Assembly: GCF_000422685.1 (NCBI RefSeq)
Contig: NZ_KE383903.1
Location: 201,402 to 265,401, forward strand
From: Flavobacterium gelidilacus DSM 15343
GTDB taxonomy: Bacteria > Bacteroidota > Bacteroidia > Flavobacteriales > Flavobacteriaceae
Direction of reading: 5' to 3'
Length of the DNA stretch: 64,000 nt
The translations under genes and the position numbers were made by a program. Below are positions 32,401 to 41,215 of the stretch, piece after piece. The stretch's first letter is position 1, and each line of letters starts with the position of its first letter. The notes beneath the pieces are model-generated. The model was not told the origin of the DNA and searched no databases. It worked only from the letters and a program-made list of their open reading frames with translations.

Positions 32401-33939
32401 ACCACGACCACGTCCAATTGGTGTGGCTTGTTTTTCACCGTCTTTTACACACAACAAAATATCATGTGCATTGGCATCTTCTTTATTTAAATAATAGGTA
32501 TTGTTGGTTGCAATTAATTTGACTTTATGTTTTTCAGCAAACTCAATTAAGGTTTTGTTGACACGATTTTCATCTTCTTGATTGTGTCGCATAATTTCTA
32601 AATAGAAATCATCTTGAAATTGTTCTTTCCACCAAATTAGGGCTTCTTCGGCTTGATTTTCACCAATATTTAGAATTTTACTTGGAATTTCACCATATAA
32701 ATTCCCGGACAAAACCATTATATCTTCTTTGTATTGCTCTACAACTTTTTTATCTATTCTTGGCACGTAATAAAATCCATCAGTATATGCAATTGATGAC
32801 ATTTTAGCAAGATTATGATACCCTTTTTTGTTTTTTGCTAATAAAACTACTTGATACCCATTGTCTTTTTTTGTTTTATCTAAATGATCTTCACAAATGT
32901 TAAATTCACAACCAACAATTGGTTTTATTTCTGATTCTGATGACTCTTCACCCGCTTCAATTGCAGCTTGAACTTTAGCTTTTATGGCTTTATTATGGTT
33001 CATCACAGCACTCACAAAATGGAATGCTCCCATCATATTTCCAGTATCTGTCATGGCAACAGCTGGCATACTATTTTTTGCAGCAGCACTAACTAAGGCA
33101 TTAACTGCGATAGTTGATTGTAAAATCGAAAACTGTGAGTGATTATGTAAATGTGCAAACTTAGCTCCTTTTAAATCACTCTTATCTGATTCAGAAATTG
33201 TTGTTTGCGTATTTTCTTGTTCAATTTTTTGAAGTCTTTTTCTAATATCATTAGACGCTTCTTTTAAATTGATGTGTTTTAATCCAATTAATTGAATTTC
33301 ACCAACATTTTTTTCTTTGAACCTGTGAAAATATTCTGGACTTACATCTAATTCTTCTTTTGTAAAAACTTGACGTTTAATTAATTCTAAAAAACATCTT
33401 GTTGTTGCTTCCACATCGGCAGTTGCATTATGCGCTTCTGCAAATGGTTGGTTAAATAAATATTGATGCAGCTCAGTTAGTGTTGGCAATTTGAACCTTC
33501 CACCACGACCACCTGGTAATTTTAACAAACTAGCTGTAACTTCTGTACAAGTATCTAAAACTGGCATTTTTGCCATGTCTGAACCAACATTCATTCTATG
33601 AAATTCACAACCCATAATATTTACATCAAAACCTAAATTTTGACCCACAATATATTTGGTTTTAGAAAGTGCAATATTGAATTTCTCTAATACTTCAATT
33701 AATGGAATTCCTTGTTGTTCTGCTAACTCTGTTGAAATACCATGAATACGTTCTGCATCATAAGGAATGTTATATCCGTCAGGTTTTACTAAATAATCTT
33801 CATGTTCGATTAAATTTCCCATTTCGTCATGTAACTGCCAAGCAATTTGAACACATCTTGGCCAATTGTCAGTATCCGTAATTGGAGCCGACCAACTTCT
33901 TGGTAATCCGGTAGTTTCGGTATCGAAAATTAAATACAT
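29404..33939 (-). CDS. dnaE: DNA polymerase III alpha subunit with fused N-terminal exonuclease
   Basis: 1511 aa. Residues about 1-190 are a DnaQ-type 3'-5' exonuclease ([29 protein letters not shown]). From about 260 the PHP domain begins ([11 protein letters not shown]). The polymerase palm has [10 protein letters not shown] and the catalytic [28 protein letters not shown] and [30 protein letters not shown] follow. An OB-fold domain is near 1290-1390 and an acidic tail ends the protein. The replicative polymerase thus carries proofreading in the same chain, longer than the about 1160 aa of E. coli DnaE. Confidence 0.96.
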   Translation of the reverse strand: [1511 protein letters not shown]

Positions 33940-34045
33940 CTGATAAAAGATTTTTTGAATTGAGTTGATAGATTTTAGAATTAAATCTACTTTTCAAAAA
34001 TACTATTTCAGAATTTAGAAATCAATTTTAGTTATTAACAATAAA

Positions 34046-34076
34046 AAAAAACCACACAAGGATGCATGGTTTTTTT
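34046..34076 (-). terminator. terminator of the small lipoprotein gene
   Basis: On the minus strand AAAACCA and TGGTTTT form the stem, followed by a run of T. Located just past the stop at 34094. Confidence 0.75.
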
Positions 34077-34093
34077 GTAATTTTAAAAGTAAA

Positions 34094-34546
34094 TTATTTT
34101 ACAGGAACACCATAAATAACACCATTAGTATATCCTGCTTCAATTCCATCTGCATTAACAGCTCTAAATTTAAAAGTTCCAGATAACTTTCCGGTTACAG
34201 CTGGACTTTCAGTTATTTTTAACTCGCCACTTCCAACATCAACACCAGTTTCATATGAATCTGTAACTCCATCAATTGTTACATCATAGGTAGCTACGTT
34301 AGCCGTATTTAGACCAAAAGTTCTTGTTCCTACATTAGCAGAAGAAACTTCAAAAGTTACTATTTCAAACTGAGAATATGCTTCAACAGTCATTGAACCA
34401 TCTGCATTTAAGATAACTCTAGCATCATTTGCTCTCCAGTTTTCTCCATTTTTAATCCCTTGAAAAGAAGGATCGTTAAAAGACACATCATCTGTACATG
34501 AAACAAATGAAATTAATATCGCTAAAACTAAAATTATTTTCTTCAT
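34094..34546 (-). CDS. small lipoprotein (DUF6252-like)
   Basis: 150 aa from the ATG at 34546; longer in-frame starts exist upstream, but the lipoprotein signal MKKIILVLAILISFVSC clearly begins here. The mature part has a beta-sandwich look (FQGIKNGENWRANDARVILNADGSMTVEAYS, ESPAVTGKLSGTFKFRAVNADG), as in DUF6252 proteins. Outer-membrane or periplasmic, role unknown. Confidence 0.75.
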   Translation of the reverse strand: MKKIILVLAILISFVSCTDDVSFNDPSFQGIKNGENWRANDARVILNADGSMTVEAYSQFEIVTFEVSSANVGTRTFGLNTANVATYDVTIDGVTDSYETGVDVGSGELKITESPAVTGKLSGTFKFRAVNADGIEAGYTNGVIYGVPVK

Positions 34547-34664
34547 TTTGCTATTTTTTAGTAGGTATTGAAACATATTAACGACAAATGTAAAATTTTG
34601 TATTAAAAAAACGAACAAAAAGTAATAATTTTTAAAATATAAATTTAGTTCTCTAAAAGTTTTA

Positions 34665-34672
34665 TATATTTG
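34665..34672 (+). promoter_or_regulatory. -7 promoter word of the rpsP operon
   Basis: TATATTTG is a perfect TAnnTTTG, 49 bp before the rpsP start codon. Confidence 0.6.
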
Positions 34673-34721
34673 CACCCTTAATTAACAGAGGTCGAGAACC
34701 TCAAAATTTAATCACAAGATT

Positions 34722-35276
34722 ATGTCTGTAAAAATTAGATTACAAAGACACGGTAAAAAAGGGAAACCTTTTTACTGGATCGTAGCAGCTGATGCTAGAT
34801 CAAAAAGAGATGGTAAATTCTTAGAGAAAATCGGAACTTACAATCCAACTGCAAACCCTGCAATCATTGATTTGAATGTAGATGCAGCTGTTCAATGGTT
34901 ACACAATGGTGCACAACCAACTGACACTGCTAAAGCAATTTTATCTTACAAAGGAGCTTTATTGAAACACCATTTAGATGGAGGAGTTCGTAAAGGTGCT
35001 TTAACTCAAGAGCAAGCAGATGCAAAATTTACTGCTTGGTTAGACGAGAAAGACGGAACTGTAAGTGCTAAAAAAGACGGATTATCAAAAGCGAAAGAAG
35101 ATGCAAAAGCGAAAGCTTTTAAATTAGAACAAGAAGCTAATGAGAAACGTGCTAAAGCTGCTGCTGAAGCTGCTCAACCAGCAGAAGAAGTAGTTGAAGT
35201 AGCAACTGAAGAAGTTGAAGCTACAACTGAGGAAACTCCAGCTGCAGAAGAAAACAACGAAGAAACACAAGCTTAA
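34722..35276 (+). CDS. rpsP: 30S ribosomal protein bS16 with acidic/Ala-rich tail
   Basis: 184 aa. The first about 85 residues are the S16 fold (VKIRLQRHGKKGKPFYWIVAADARSKRDGKFLEKIGTYNP). The rest is an extension rich in Ala, Lys and Glu (LSKAKEDAKAKAFKLEQEANEKRAKAAAEAAQ, then Glu/Thr repeats), as in other Bacteroidota. First gene of an operon with rimM. Confidence 0.97.
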   Translation: MSVKIRLQRHGKKGKPFYWIVAADARSKRDGKFLEKIGTYNPTANPAIIDLNVDAAVQWLHNGAQPTDTAKAILSYKGALLKHHLDGGVRKGALTQEQADAKFTAWLDEKDGTVSAKKDGLSKAKEDAKAKAFKLEQEANEKRAKAAAEAAQPAEEVVEVATEEVEATTEETPAAEENNEETQA

Positions 35277-35288
35277 TTTACTGCGATA

Positions 35289-35813
35289 ATGCAAAAAGAA
35301 CAATGTTTCTATCTTGGCAAAATCGCTAAAAAATTCAGTTTTAAAGGTGAAGTTTTAATCTATTTAGATACAGACGAACCTTATTTGTATGAAAATTTGG
35401 AATCAGTTTTTGTGGAATTACACAAAAACTTGGTTCCATTTTTTATTTTAAAATCTGGCATTCATAAAAACAACTTCTTACGCGTTCGTTTTGAAGATGT
35501 AGAATCTGAAGAAGATGCTGATGCAATTATGAATTGTGAAGTATATTTACCTATGTCATTTTTACCTAAATTAGAAGGTGATAAATTTTATTATCACGAA
35601 ATTACTGATTTTCTAGTTGAAGACGTTCGTTTAGGGAAAATTGGAAACATCAAAAGAGTAAACGATAGTAATCACCAACCTTTATTAGAAATAATGAATG
35701 GTGAAGTAGAAATTTTAGTTCCTCTAATTGATGACTTTATTCTTGAAGTTGATAGAAAGAATAAGATTTTTAAAATGGATATTCCTGAAGGACTTGTTGA
35801 GATGTATCTTTAA
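35289..35813 (+). CDS. rimM: 16S rRNA processing protein RimM
   Basis: 174 aa. N-terminal GKIAKKFSFKGEVLIYLDTD and the C-terminal PRC-barrel half (YYHEITDFLVEDVRLGKIGNIKRV, EILVPLIDDFILEVDRKNKIFKMDIPEGL) are diagnostic. It helps 30S maturation around S19; it lies 12 bp after rpsP. Confidence 0.95.
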   Translation: MQKEQCFYLGKIAKKFSFKGEVLIYLDTDEPYLYENLESVFVELHKNLVPFFILKSGIHKNNFLRVRFEDVESEEDADAIMNCEVYLPMSFLPKLEGDKFYYHEITDFLVEDVRLGKIGNIKRVNDSNHQPLLEIMNGEVEILVPLIDDFILEVDRKNKIFKMDIPEGLVEMYL

Positions 35814-35873
35814 AAAAGTGCTCAGTGCCCAGTTATTAGCGTTCAGTAAATTTTTATTAAATCAACAATCATT

Positions 35874-36581
35874 TTGTTTCAATTCAAACAATTTAACGTA
35901 GAACAAGACAAATGTGCCATGAAAGTGGGAACAGATAGTGTTTTGCTTGGTGCTTGGTGTCCGATTGATAATAATCCTAATTCTGTTTTAGACATTGGTG
36001 CTGGAACTGGTATTTTATCTTTGATGCTAGCTCAACGAACTAACGCTGAACAAATTGACTCAGTAGAAATAGATGAAGACGCATATGAACAATGTGTATC
36101 AAATTATGAAAATTCTCCTTGGAGCGATAGATTATTTTGTTTTCATGCTGAATTAGATGAAATAGTAGAAGATCCAGAAGATGAATATGATATTATTATC
36201 TCCAATCCTCCTTTTTATGCTGAAGATTTTAAAACGGATAATACTCAAAGAGATTTAGCGCGTTTTCAAGACGCGATGCCTTTTGAAGATTTGGTTGAAG
36301 CTGCTGATTTATTGTTGTCTGAAAACGGAATTTTTGCAGTTGTTATTCCTTTTAAAGAAGAAGAACGCTTTCTGAATTTATGTGCTGAAGTTGAACTTTA
36401 TCCTGTAAAAGCAACTCACGTTAGAGGTTCTCACAAAACACCAATAGTTAGAAGTTTATTAGCTTTTAAACGTTATGAATTATCCGTTTTAGTGGCTGAT
36501 GAATTGGTTGTTGAAATCAATCGTCATGAATATACGAATGATTATATTAATTTGACTAAGGATTTTTATTTGAAGATGTAG
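35874..36581 (+). CDS. trmN6: tRNA1(Val) adenine-37 N6-methyltransferase (YfiC/TrmN6-like)
   Basis: 235 aa using a TTG start; no ATG precedes the conserved FKQFNVEQDKCAMKVGTDSVLLGAWC. SAM-binding DIGAGTGILSLMLAQR and catalytic IISNPPFYAEDFK define the N6-adenine methyltransferase family. The last 27 codons (from about 36501) reappear in degenerate form at 37642-37722; the final 37 bp differ at only one base. This suggests an integration or duplication event that used the gene's 3' end. Confidence 0.9.
   Translation: MFQFKQFNVEQDKCAMKVGTDSVLLGAWCPIDNNPNSVLDIGAGTGILSLMLAQRTNAEQIDSVEIDEDAYEQCVSNYENSPWSDRLFCFHAELDEIVEDPEDEYDIIISNPPFYAEDFKTDNTQRDLARFQDAMPFEDLVEAADLLLSENGIFAVVIPFKEEERFLNLCAEVELYPVKATHVRGSHKTPIVRSLLAFKRYELSVLVADELVVEINRHEYTNDYINLTKDFYLKM
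36545..36581 (+). repeat. 37-bp direct repeat, copy 1 (3' end of trmN6)
   Basis: Matches 37686-37722 at 36 of 37 bases, offset 1141 bp. It contains the codons for INLTKDFYLKM and the stop. Confidence 0.85.
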
Positions 36582-36689
36582 CCTTTTATTAGTGAAAACT
36601 TTAGCAATAAAAACATATATCGCTTATGAAATTGAATCCACAAATTACATTTTATCCTTTTTTTAAATAAATCTCATTTATAAAAACAG

Positions 36690-36720
36690 AAAAGAGAGAT
36701 TCTAAAATAGAAACTCTCTC
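36690..36720 (-). terminator. terminator after the small lipoprotein gene
   Basis: GAGAG-A-TTCTA pairs with TAGAA-A-CTCTC around AAA. On the minus strand a T-rich stretch follows. Confidence 0.6.
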
Positions 36721-36764
36721 GTCTTGAGGTTAAGTAAAAGGACAGATAAAAATCTTATTAAATT

Positions 36765-37163
36765 TTATTTATTATTTATATCAGAATTATTTATACAAGC
36801 ATCAATTAAATATGAGCAATTATCATAATTAAAAGATTCACTTTTTACAACGTTTAGTGATGTAAGCTCAGCTTTTGGTTTGCCTTGGCTTTTTTCAAAG
36901 TTATCATATCCAGTAGCGCTAATTAATTTCATATATTGATCATAATCAGAACTTTGCAAAAAAGCAAGATTTGATTCTTCTAACTTATTTAATCCTTTAG
37001 ATTCTCTATAATCATTTATTATCTTTGTGGTCAACAAATCACTATATCCATTTGGCTGAATAGATTCAAAAATTCCTTTTTCTAAACTAGAGCAAGAATT
37101 TGTTCCTAAAAATATTGACAATAAAAATGCTAATACTAATAATTTGGTGTAAAGTTTTTTCAT
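36765..37163 (-). CDS. small putative lipoprotein, unknown
   Basis: 132 aa. Signal region KLLVLAFLLSIFLGTNSC with a lipobox-like ending (Cys about 24, followed by SSL). No family recognised. It is the only gene between the two trmN6 3'-end repeats, so it may have arrived with that segment. A minus-strand TAnnTTTG word lies upstream at 37221-37228. Confidence 0.55.
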   Translation of the reverse strand: MKKLYTKLLVLAFLLSIFLGTNSCSSLEKGIFESIQPNGYSDLLTTKIINDYRESKGLNKLEESNLAFLQSSDYDQYMKLISATGYDNFEKSQGKPKAELTSLNVVKSESFNYDNCSYLIDACINNSDINNK

Positions 37164-37641
37164 GATAAATAGATTTAAGGGTTAATCTTTATCAAACGTA
37201 TTAATAATATCGTTTAAATGCAAATATAATCGATTAAAAGCACATTTTATTTTTTTGAAATTAGAAATTAATGGCTTAATGATCAAAAAATCACTACAAA
37301 AAAAGATTTTCACACCCTCTTATTATCTGATTATAAACTGAATAAAAACTTCTTCTTTTTAAGGTTACTTTAGATTTAAAAAATAAAAATAAATAAACAC
37401 AAAATACTTATTATCAATTACTTATTAAAAAATAATAATTTCAATACTATTTATTTCACTAAGAAACAACTCATAAAGTTATGTTTTTTTTAAAGGTCCT
37501 TTTTTTAATAAAAGACTATAAATGTTGTTTTATAACATTCAATCTTAAATTTGTTAAATTTTTTTTATGTGAATTTTAAAAGGCCTAATAACTGATCGTT
37601 ACGATAAAAAACTTGTAAAAACACATTTTAAAAAGAAAATC
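37164..37641. other. AT-rich non-coding stretch inside the trmN6-repeat segment
   Basis: About 480 bp without a credible ORF. Visible items are a minus-strand -7 word TATATTTG (37221-37228) for the lipoprotein gene and long A/T runs. It ends where the degenerate trmN6 3' copy starts (37642). Confidence 0.5.
37221..37228 (-). promoter_or_regulatory. -7 promoter word of the small lipoprotein gene
   Basis: The minus strand reads TATATTTG (TAnnTTTG), 58 bp before the start codon. Confidence 0.45.
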
Positions 37642-37722
37642 GAATCAGTTATTAAAATCAATCTTCATTAATATATTGATGCTTCTATTAATTTGACGAA
37701 GGATTTTTATTTGAAGATGTAG
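37642..37722 (+). pseudogene. degenerate 3' fragment of trmN6
   Basis: Read in the trmN6 frame it gives ESVIKINLH, a stop, then YIDASINLTKDFYLKM and stop. The intact gene ends ELVVEINRHEYTND-YINLTKDFYLKM. Similarity fades upstream of 37642. The antisense of its last part encodes the C-terminus of the HlyD-like protein (TSSNKNPSSN). Confidence 0.75.
37686..37722 (+). repeat. 37-bp direct repeat, copy 2
   Basis: Copy of 36545-36581 with one mismatch (37698). It overlaps the 3' end of the HlyD-like gene on the other strand. Confidence 0.85.
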
Positions 37723-39019
37723 TTTCACTTTGTCTACTAAAAATATCTCTAAATTGATATAATAATCTTTCAATCAAACGCAAATCTTCAGTGACAATAT
37801 CTGCTGTTCCTGACATTTCTTGCTGAAAAATTATTTTTTTATCATACGATGTTTCAATTCCGTTCGGTAATGAGATATCAATTAATAAATTTCCTTCTTT
37901 ATCTGGTGTTAGTGAAATGGATTTTACTTTTCCTTTAATAATTCCGAATTCTCTATCAGGAAAATTAGCTAATCTGATATTTACATCTTGATTTACTTTT
38001 ATTTTTCCAGAGTTTTGAGCTGGAGCTTTTACTTTTCCAATGTAATTTTTATTGTCAGTTGGAACAATTGTAAATACCTGTTCTCCAGAATTTATCGTTT
38101 GGTTTTCAACCCAAATTTGCATAAATGAAACTTTTCCTTTTATAGAAGAACGTAACACATAAGCCAACTCCCAATCATTTATTGCTTTTTTTAATTGATT
38201 AAAGGATTGCAAAACATTGCGAAGTAAATTTATATTATCTTTTGTTTCGTTAACTCGTGTGTTTCCAGAATTTCTATTTAAATCATTTATAGAGGAATGC
38301 ATTTGAGACAACTGTGAACTTATATTCTTAACGTTCTTTTCTGATTGAAGATAATCTAAGTTTTTACTTTCCCATTCTTGTGAAGCAATTATTCCTTTAT
38401 CATGTAAAGTTCTATATCGTTCTAATTCTTGTTTTTTTAATTGTAATTCGTTTTGACTGATTTGATACTGCTGCTGTTGAAGATTAAGTCTTTCTTTTAA
38501 TTGATTTGTTTCTAAACCTTGTGCGTTTTTTTCAATAGAATAGGGTTTTAAATCTCTATTCAAATCATAAGCAACATAATCTTTTTCAAAAATGGTAAAT
38601 GCGTTTTGTATTTCACCTAATTGTAAAACATTCAACTTTTCAAACGGAAAATTAAATTGAGTTTTATTAATTGAAATTGTGTCAACACAAGCTATTAATT
38701 GAAATACATCTTTATAGTTTGCTGTGTTTTCAATTATTGCTAAAGGAGTTTTTGGCTCAACTTCTACTCTATCTTCCACTAAAATTTTAGCAATCTTTCC
38801 TGTTGTTCTTGCTACTAATTTTTCAGGTGGATTTTGTGTAGTAATGACAACTTGAGTTGTTAAAATATCTGGATATTTCATGAAATAAGCAAACATCATC
38901 ATAAGTAAAAGTAAAAGTACTATGATAATATTTCCCCATCGAATCATCCAATGTGGTACACGAGTCAATATTTCTTGAACTTCTTCGCTTCTTAATTCTA
39001 TGTCTTGATATTTTGGCAT
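37688..39019 (-). CDS. HlyD-family adaptor of the peptide exporter
   Basis: 443 aa. One N-terminal membrane segment (IIIVLLLLLMMMFAYFM), then a lipoyl-like half (ARTTGKIAKILVEDRVEVEPKTPLAII), a long coiled coil (about 160-280), the second half (RSSIKGKVSFMQIWVENQTINSGEQVFTIVPTD) and a beta-barrel domain. It bridges the ABC exporter to the outer membrane. It lies 3 bp after the exporter gene. Its last residues come from the antisense of the duplicated trmN6 end, so the original C-terminus may have differed. Confidence 0.88.
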   Translation of the reverse strand: MPKYQDIELRSEEVQEILTRVPHWMIRWGNIIIVLLLLLMMMFAYFMKYPDILTTQVVITTQNPPEKLVARTTGKIAKILVEDRVEVEPKTPLAIIENTANYKDVFQLIACVDTISINKTQFNFPFEKLNVLQLGEIQNAFTIFEKDYVAYDLNRDLKPYSIEKNAQGLETNQLKERLNLQQQQYQISQNELQLKKQELERYRTLHDKGIIASQEWESKNLDYLQSEKNVKNISSQLSQMHSSINDLNRNSGNTRVNETKDNINLLRNVLQSFNQLKKAINDWELAYVLRSSIKGKVSFMQIWVENQTINSGEQVFTIVPTDNKNYIGKVKAPAQNSGKIKVNQDVNIRLANFPDREFGIIKGKVKSISLTPDKEGNLLIDISLPNGIETSYDKKIIFQQEMSGTADIVTEDLRLIERLLYQFRDIFSRQSETTSSNKNPSSN

Positions 39020-39022
39020 ATT

Positions 39023-41215
39023 TTAACTTCCTAACTGCAATTGATTCTTAACTAATTTGAAATAACTTCCTTTTAAGGCAACTAATTCTTCGTGAGTTCC
39101 TAGCTCAATAATTTTTCCTTTTTCTAAAACTACAATTTGGTCTGCATTCATTACTGTACTTAATCGATGTGCAATTACTACAACCGTTTTGTTTTTGAAA
39201 AAGATGTCTAATTTTTCCATAATTTCTTTTTCATTATTGGCATCTAAAGCACTTGTAGCTTCATCAAAAAACAACATTTCTGGGTTTTTATAAACAGCTC
39301 TTGCAATTAATAAACGTTGCTTTTGTCCTGTGCTCATTCCAACTCCTTCTGAACCGATTTTTGTATTGTATCGCAATGGATAATCTTCAATAAATTCTTT
39401 GATATTTGCTACATCAGCAGCATATTGTAATCGTTCTTTATCAATTATATCTTCGCCAATGCCAATGTTATTTGCAATAGTATCATTGAAAATAAAACCT
39501 TCTTGCATAACTGAACCAATATGATTTCTCCATGCTTTTTGAGTAATATTGTTTAATGACGTTTTGTTAATATTAATTTCACCTTTTATTGGTTCGTAAA
39601 ATTTCAATAAAAGTTTCATTAAAGTTGTTTTTCCACTTCCACTTGTTCCAACTATTGCTGTTATTTTATTGGCTGGAATAGTTAAATTTAAATCATCTAA
39701 TACATGAATATCTGAACCAACATAGCGAAAAGATAAATCTTTAATAGTTATATCAGCATCTTTAGGAATTTCTTTTGTTTTGTCAGCATCGTTTTGAGTT
39801 TCATCTTCTTTTTCATGAATTTCAGATAAACGTGCTAATGATATTTTGGCATCTTGTAATTCTCTAATAAATCCTATTAATTGTACAATTGGTCCATTTA
39901 GATTTCCAACGATACTTGTAATTGCCATCATCATACCTAAAGTAATTTGTCCGTCAATTACTAATTTGGCTGATAGGAATATGATAATGATATTTTTTAA
40001 TTCATTGATAAAATTACTTCCAATGCTTTGTGTTTGTTCTAAAACCAAGCTTTTCATAGAAACTTTAAATAATCTTGCTTGAATATATTCCCAACCCCAA
40101 CGTTTTTGTTTTTCTGCGTTGTGTAATTTTATTTCTTGCATTCCGTTAATCAGTTCAATAACCTTACTTTGTTCTTGACTGACTTCTGAAAATCGTTTGT
40201 AATCTAATTTTTCTCTTCTTTTTAGGAATAATGTTACCCAAAGAAAGTATAAAAAACTTCCAATAAAGAACACTACAAATATTGATATATTATAATAAGC
40301 TAAAACTGCTCCCATAATTATCATGTTGATAAAAGAGAATAAAACACTTAATGATGAAGTAGTTAAAATTCGTTCAATTCTATGATGATCATTGATTCTT
40401 TGCATGATATCACCAGTCATTCGAACATCAAAATATGAAATAGGTAAATTCATTAATTTGATGAAAAAATCGGAAATTAATGAGATATTTATTCGTGTAG
40501 AAAGATGTAAAATTATCCAACTTCTTATTAATTCTAATGCTGTTTTTCCAAAAAATAAAAATAATTGAGCAATTAAAACCAAATATACAAAGTGAATATT
40601 TTGATTTTGAATACCAACATCAACAACACTTTGCGTTAAAAACGGAAATATTAATTGCAATAAACTTCCGGCAAAAAGACCGATGATTAATTGAACAATG
40701 AATGATTTGTATCTTAAAACGTATTTGGAAAGCATTCCGAAACCGAAAACTTTCTTGTCTTTATCTTCGTCTTCTTTTTCGTAGAAATTTGGAGTTGGTT
40801 CTAATAAAAGTACAATTCCTTCTTTTGTAGTTTCATCCGCATTATTTCCTATCCAAAATTTGATAAATTCTTTTTGAGTGTATTCTAATAATCCAATTGC
40901 TGGATCAGAAATATAATAGGTTCCTTTTTTAATTTTATATAAAACTACATAATGATTATTATTCCAATGCAAAATACAAGGCAAAGGTGTTTCTTGTAAA
41001 TCATTTGCACATAACTTAACCCCTAAAGTTCTAAAACCTATACTTTCTGCGGCATCACTTAATGTCAATAAATTACTTCCTTCACGAGTAGTTTCTGCTA
41101 ACTCTCGCAAGGTTTGAATATTTAAGACTCTACCAAAATGTTTAGCTACAATTTTTAAACAGGTTGGGCCGCAGTCTTTAGATTCTGATTGGGTGTAATT
41201 TGGGAATTTTTTCAA
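39023..41215 (-). CDS. peptidase-containing ABC transporter (C39, bacteriocin-type)
   Basis: 730 aa with a TTG start that overlaps the upstream stop (TTGA). Residues 1-125 are a C39 peptidase: Gln9, Cys15 in KDCGPTC, His88 in NNNHYVVL and Asp104 in ISDPA. The membrane domain with five to six segments spans about 165-460. The ATPase has GTSGSGKTT (Walker A), MSTGQKQR in place of the usual LSGGQ signature, FFDEATSALD (Walker B) and the switch His in IAHRLST. It cuts double-glycine leaders and exports the peptide; the 83-aa peptide at 43150 is the obvious substrate. Confidence 0.93.
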   Translation of the reverse strand: MKKFPNYTQSESKDCGPTCLKIVAKHFGRVLNIQTLRELAETTREGSNLLTLSDAAESIGFRTLGVKLCANDLQETPLPCILHWNNNHYVVLYKIKKGTYYISDPAIGLLEYTQKEFIKFWIGNNADETTKEGIVLLLEPTPNFYEKEDEDKDKKVFGFGMLSKYVLRYKSFIVQLIIGLFAGSLLQLIFPFLTQSVVDVGIQNQNIHFVYLVLIAQLFLFFGKTALELIRSWIILHLSTRINISLISDFFIKLMNLPISYFDVRMTGDIMQRINDHHRIERILTTSSLSVLFSFINMIIMGAVLAYYNISIFVVFFIGSFLYFLWVTLFLKRREKLDYKRFSEVSQEQSKVIELINGMQEIKLHNAEKQKRWGWEYIQARLFKVSMKSLVLEQTQSIGSNFINELKNIIIIFLSAKLVIDGQITLGMMMAITSIVGNLNGPIVQLIGFIRELQDAKISLARLSEIHEKEDETQNDADKTKEIPKDADITIKDLSFRYVGSDIHVLDDLNLTIPANKITAIVGTSGSGKTTLMKLLLKFYEPIKGEININKTSLNNITQKAWRNHIGSVMQEGFIFNDTIANNIGIGEDIIDKERLQYAADVANIKEFIEDYPLRYNTKIGSEGVGMSTGQKQRLLIARAVYKNPEMLFFDEATSALDANNEKEIMEKLDIFFKNKTVVVIAHRLSTVMNADQIVVLEKGKIIELGTHEELVALKGSYFKLVKNQLQLGS

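Noticed and set aside
34547-34675. Longer start of the DUF6252-like lipoprotein
   Set aside because: A canonical lipoprotein signal peptide starts at 34546; the upstream stretch overlaps the rpsP promoter region and looks untranslated.
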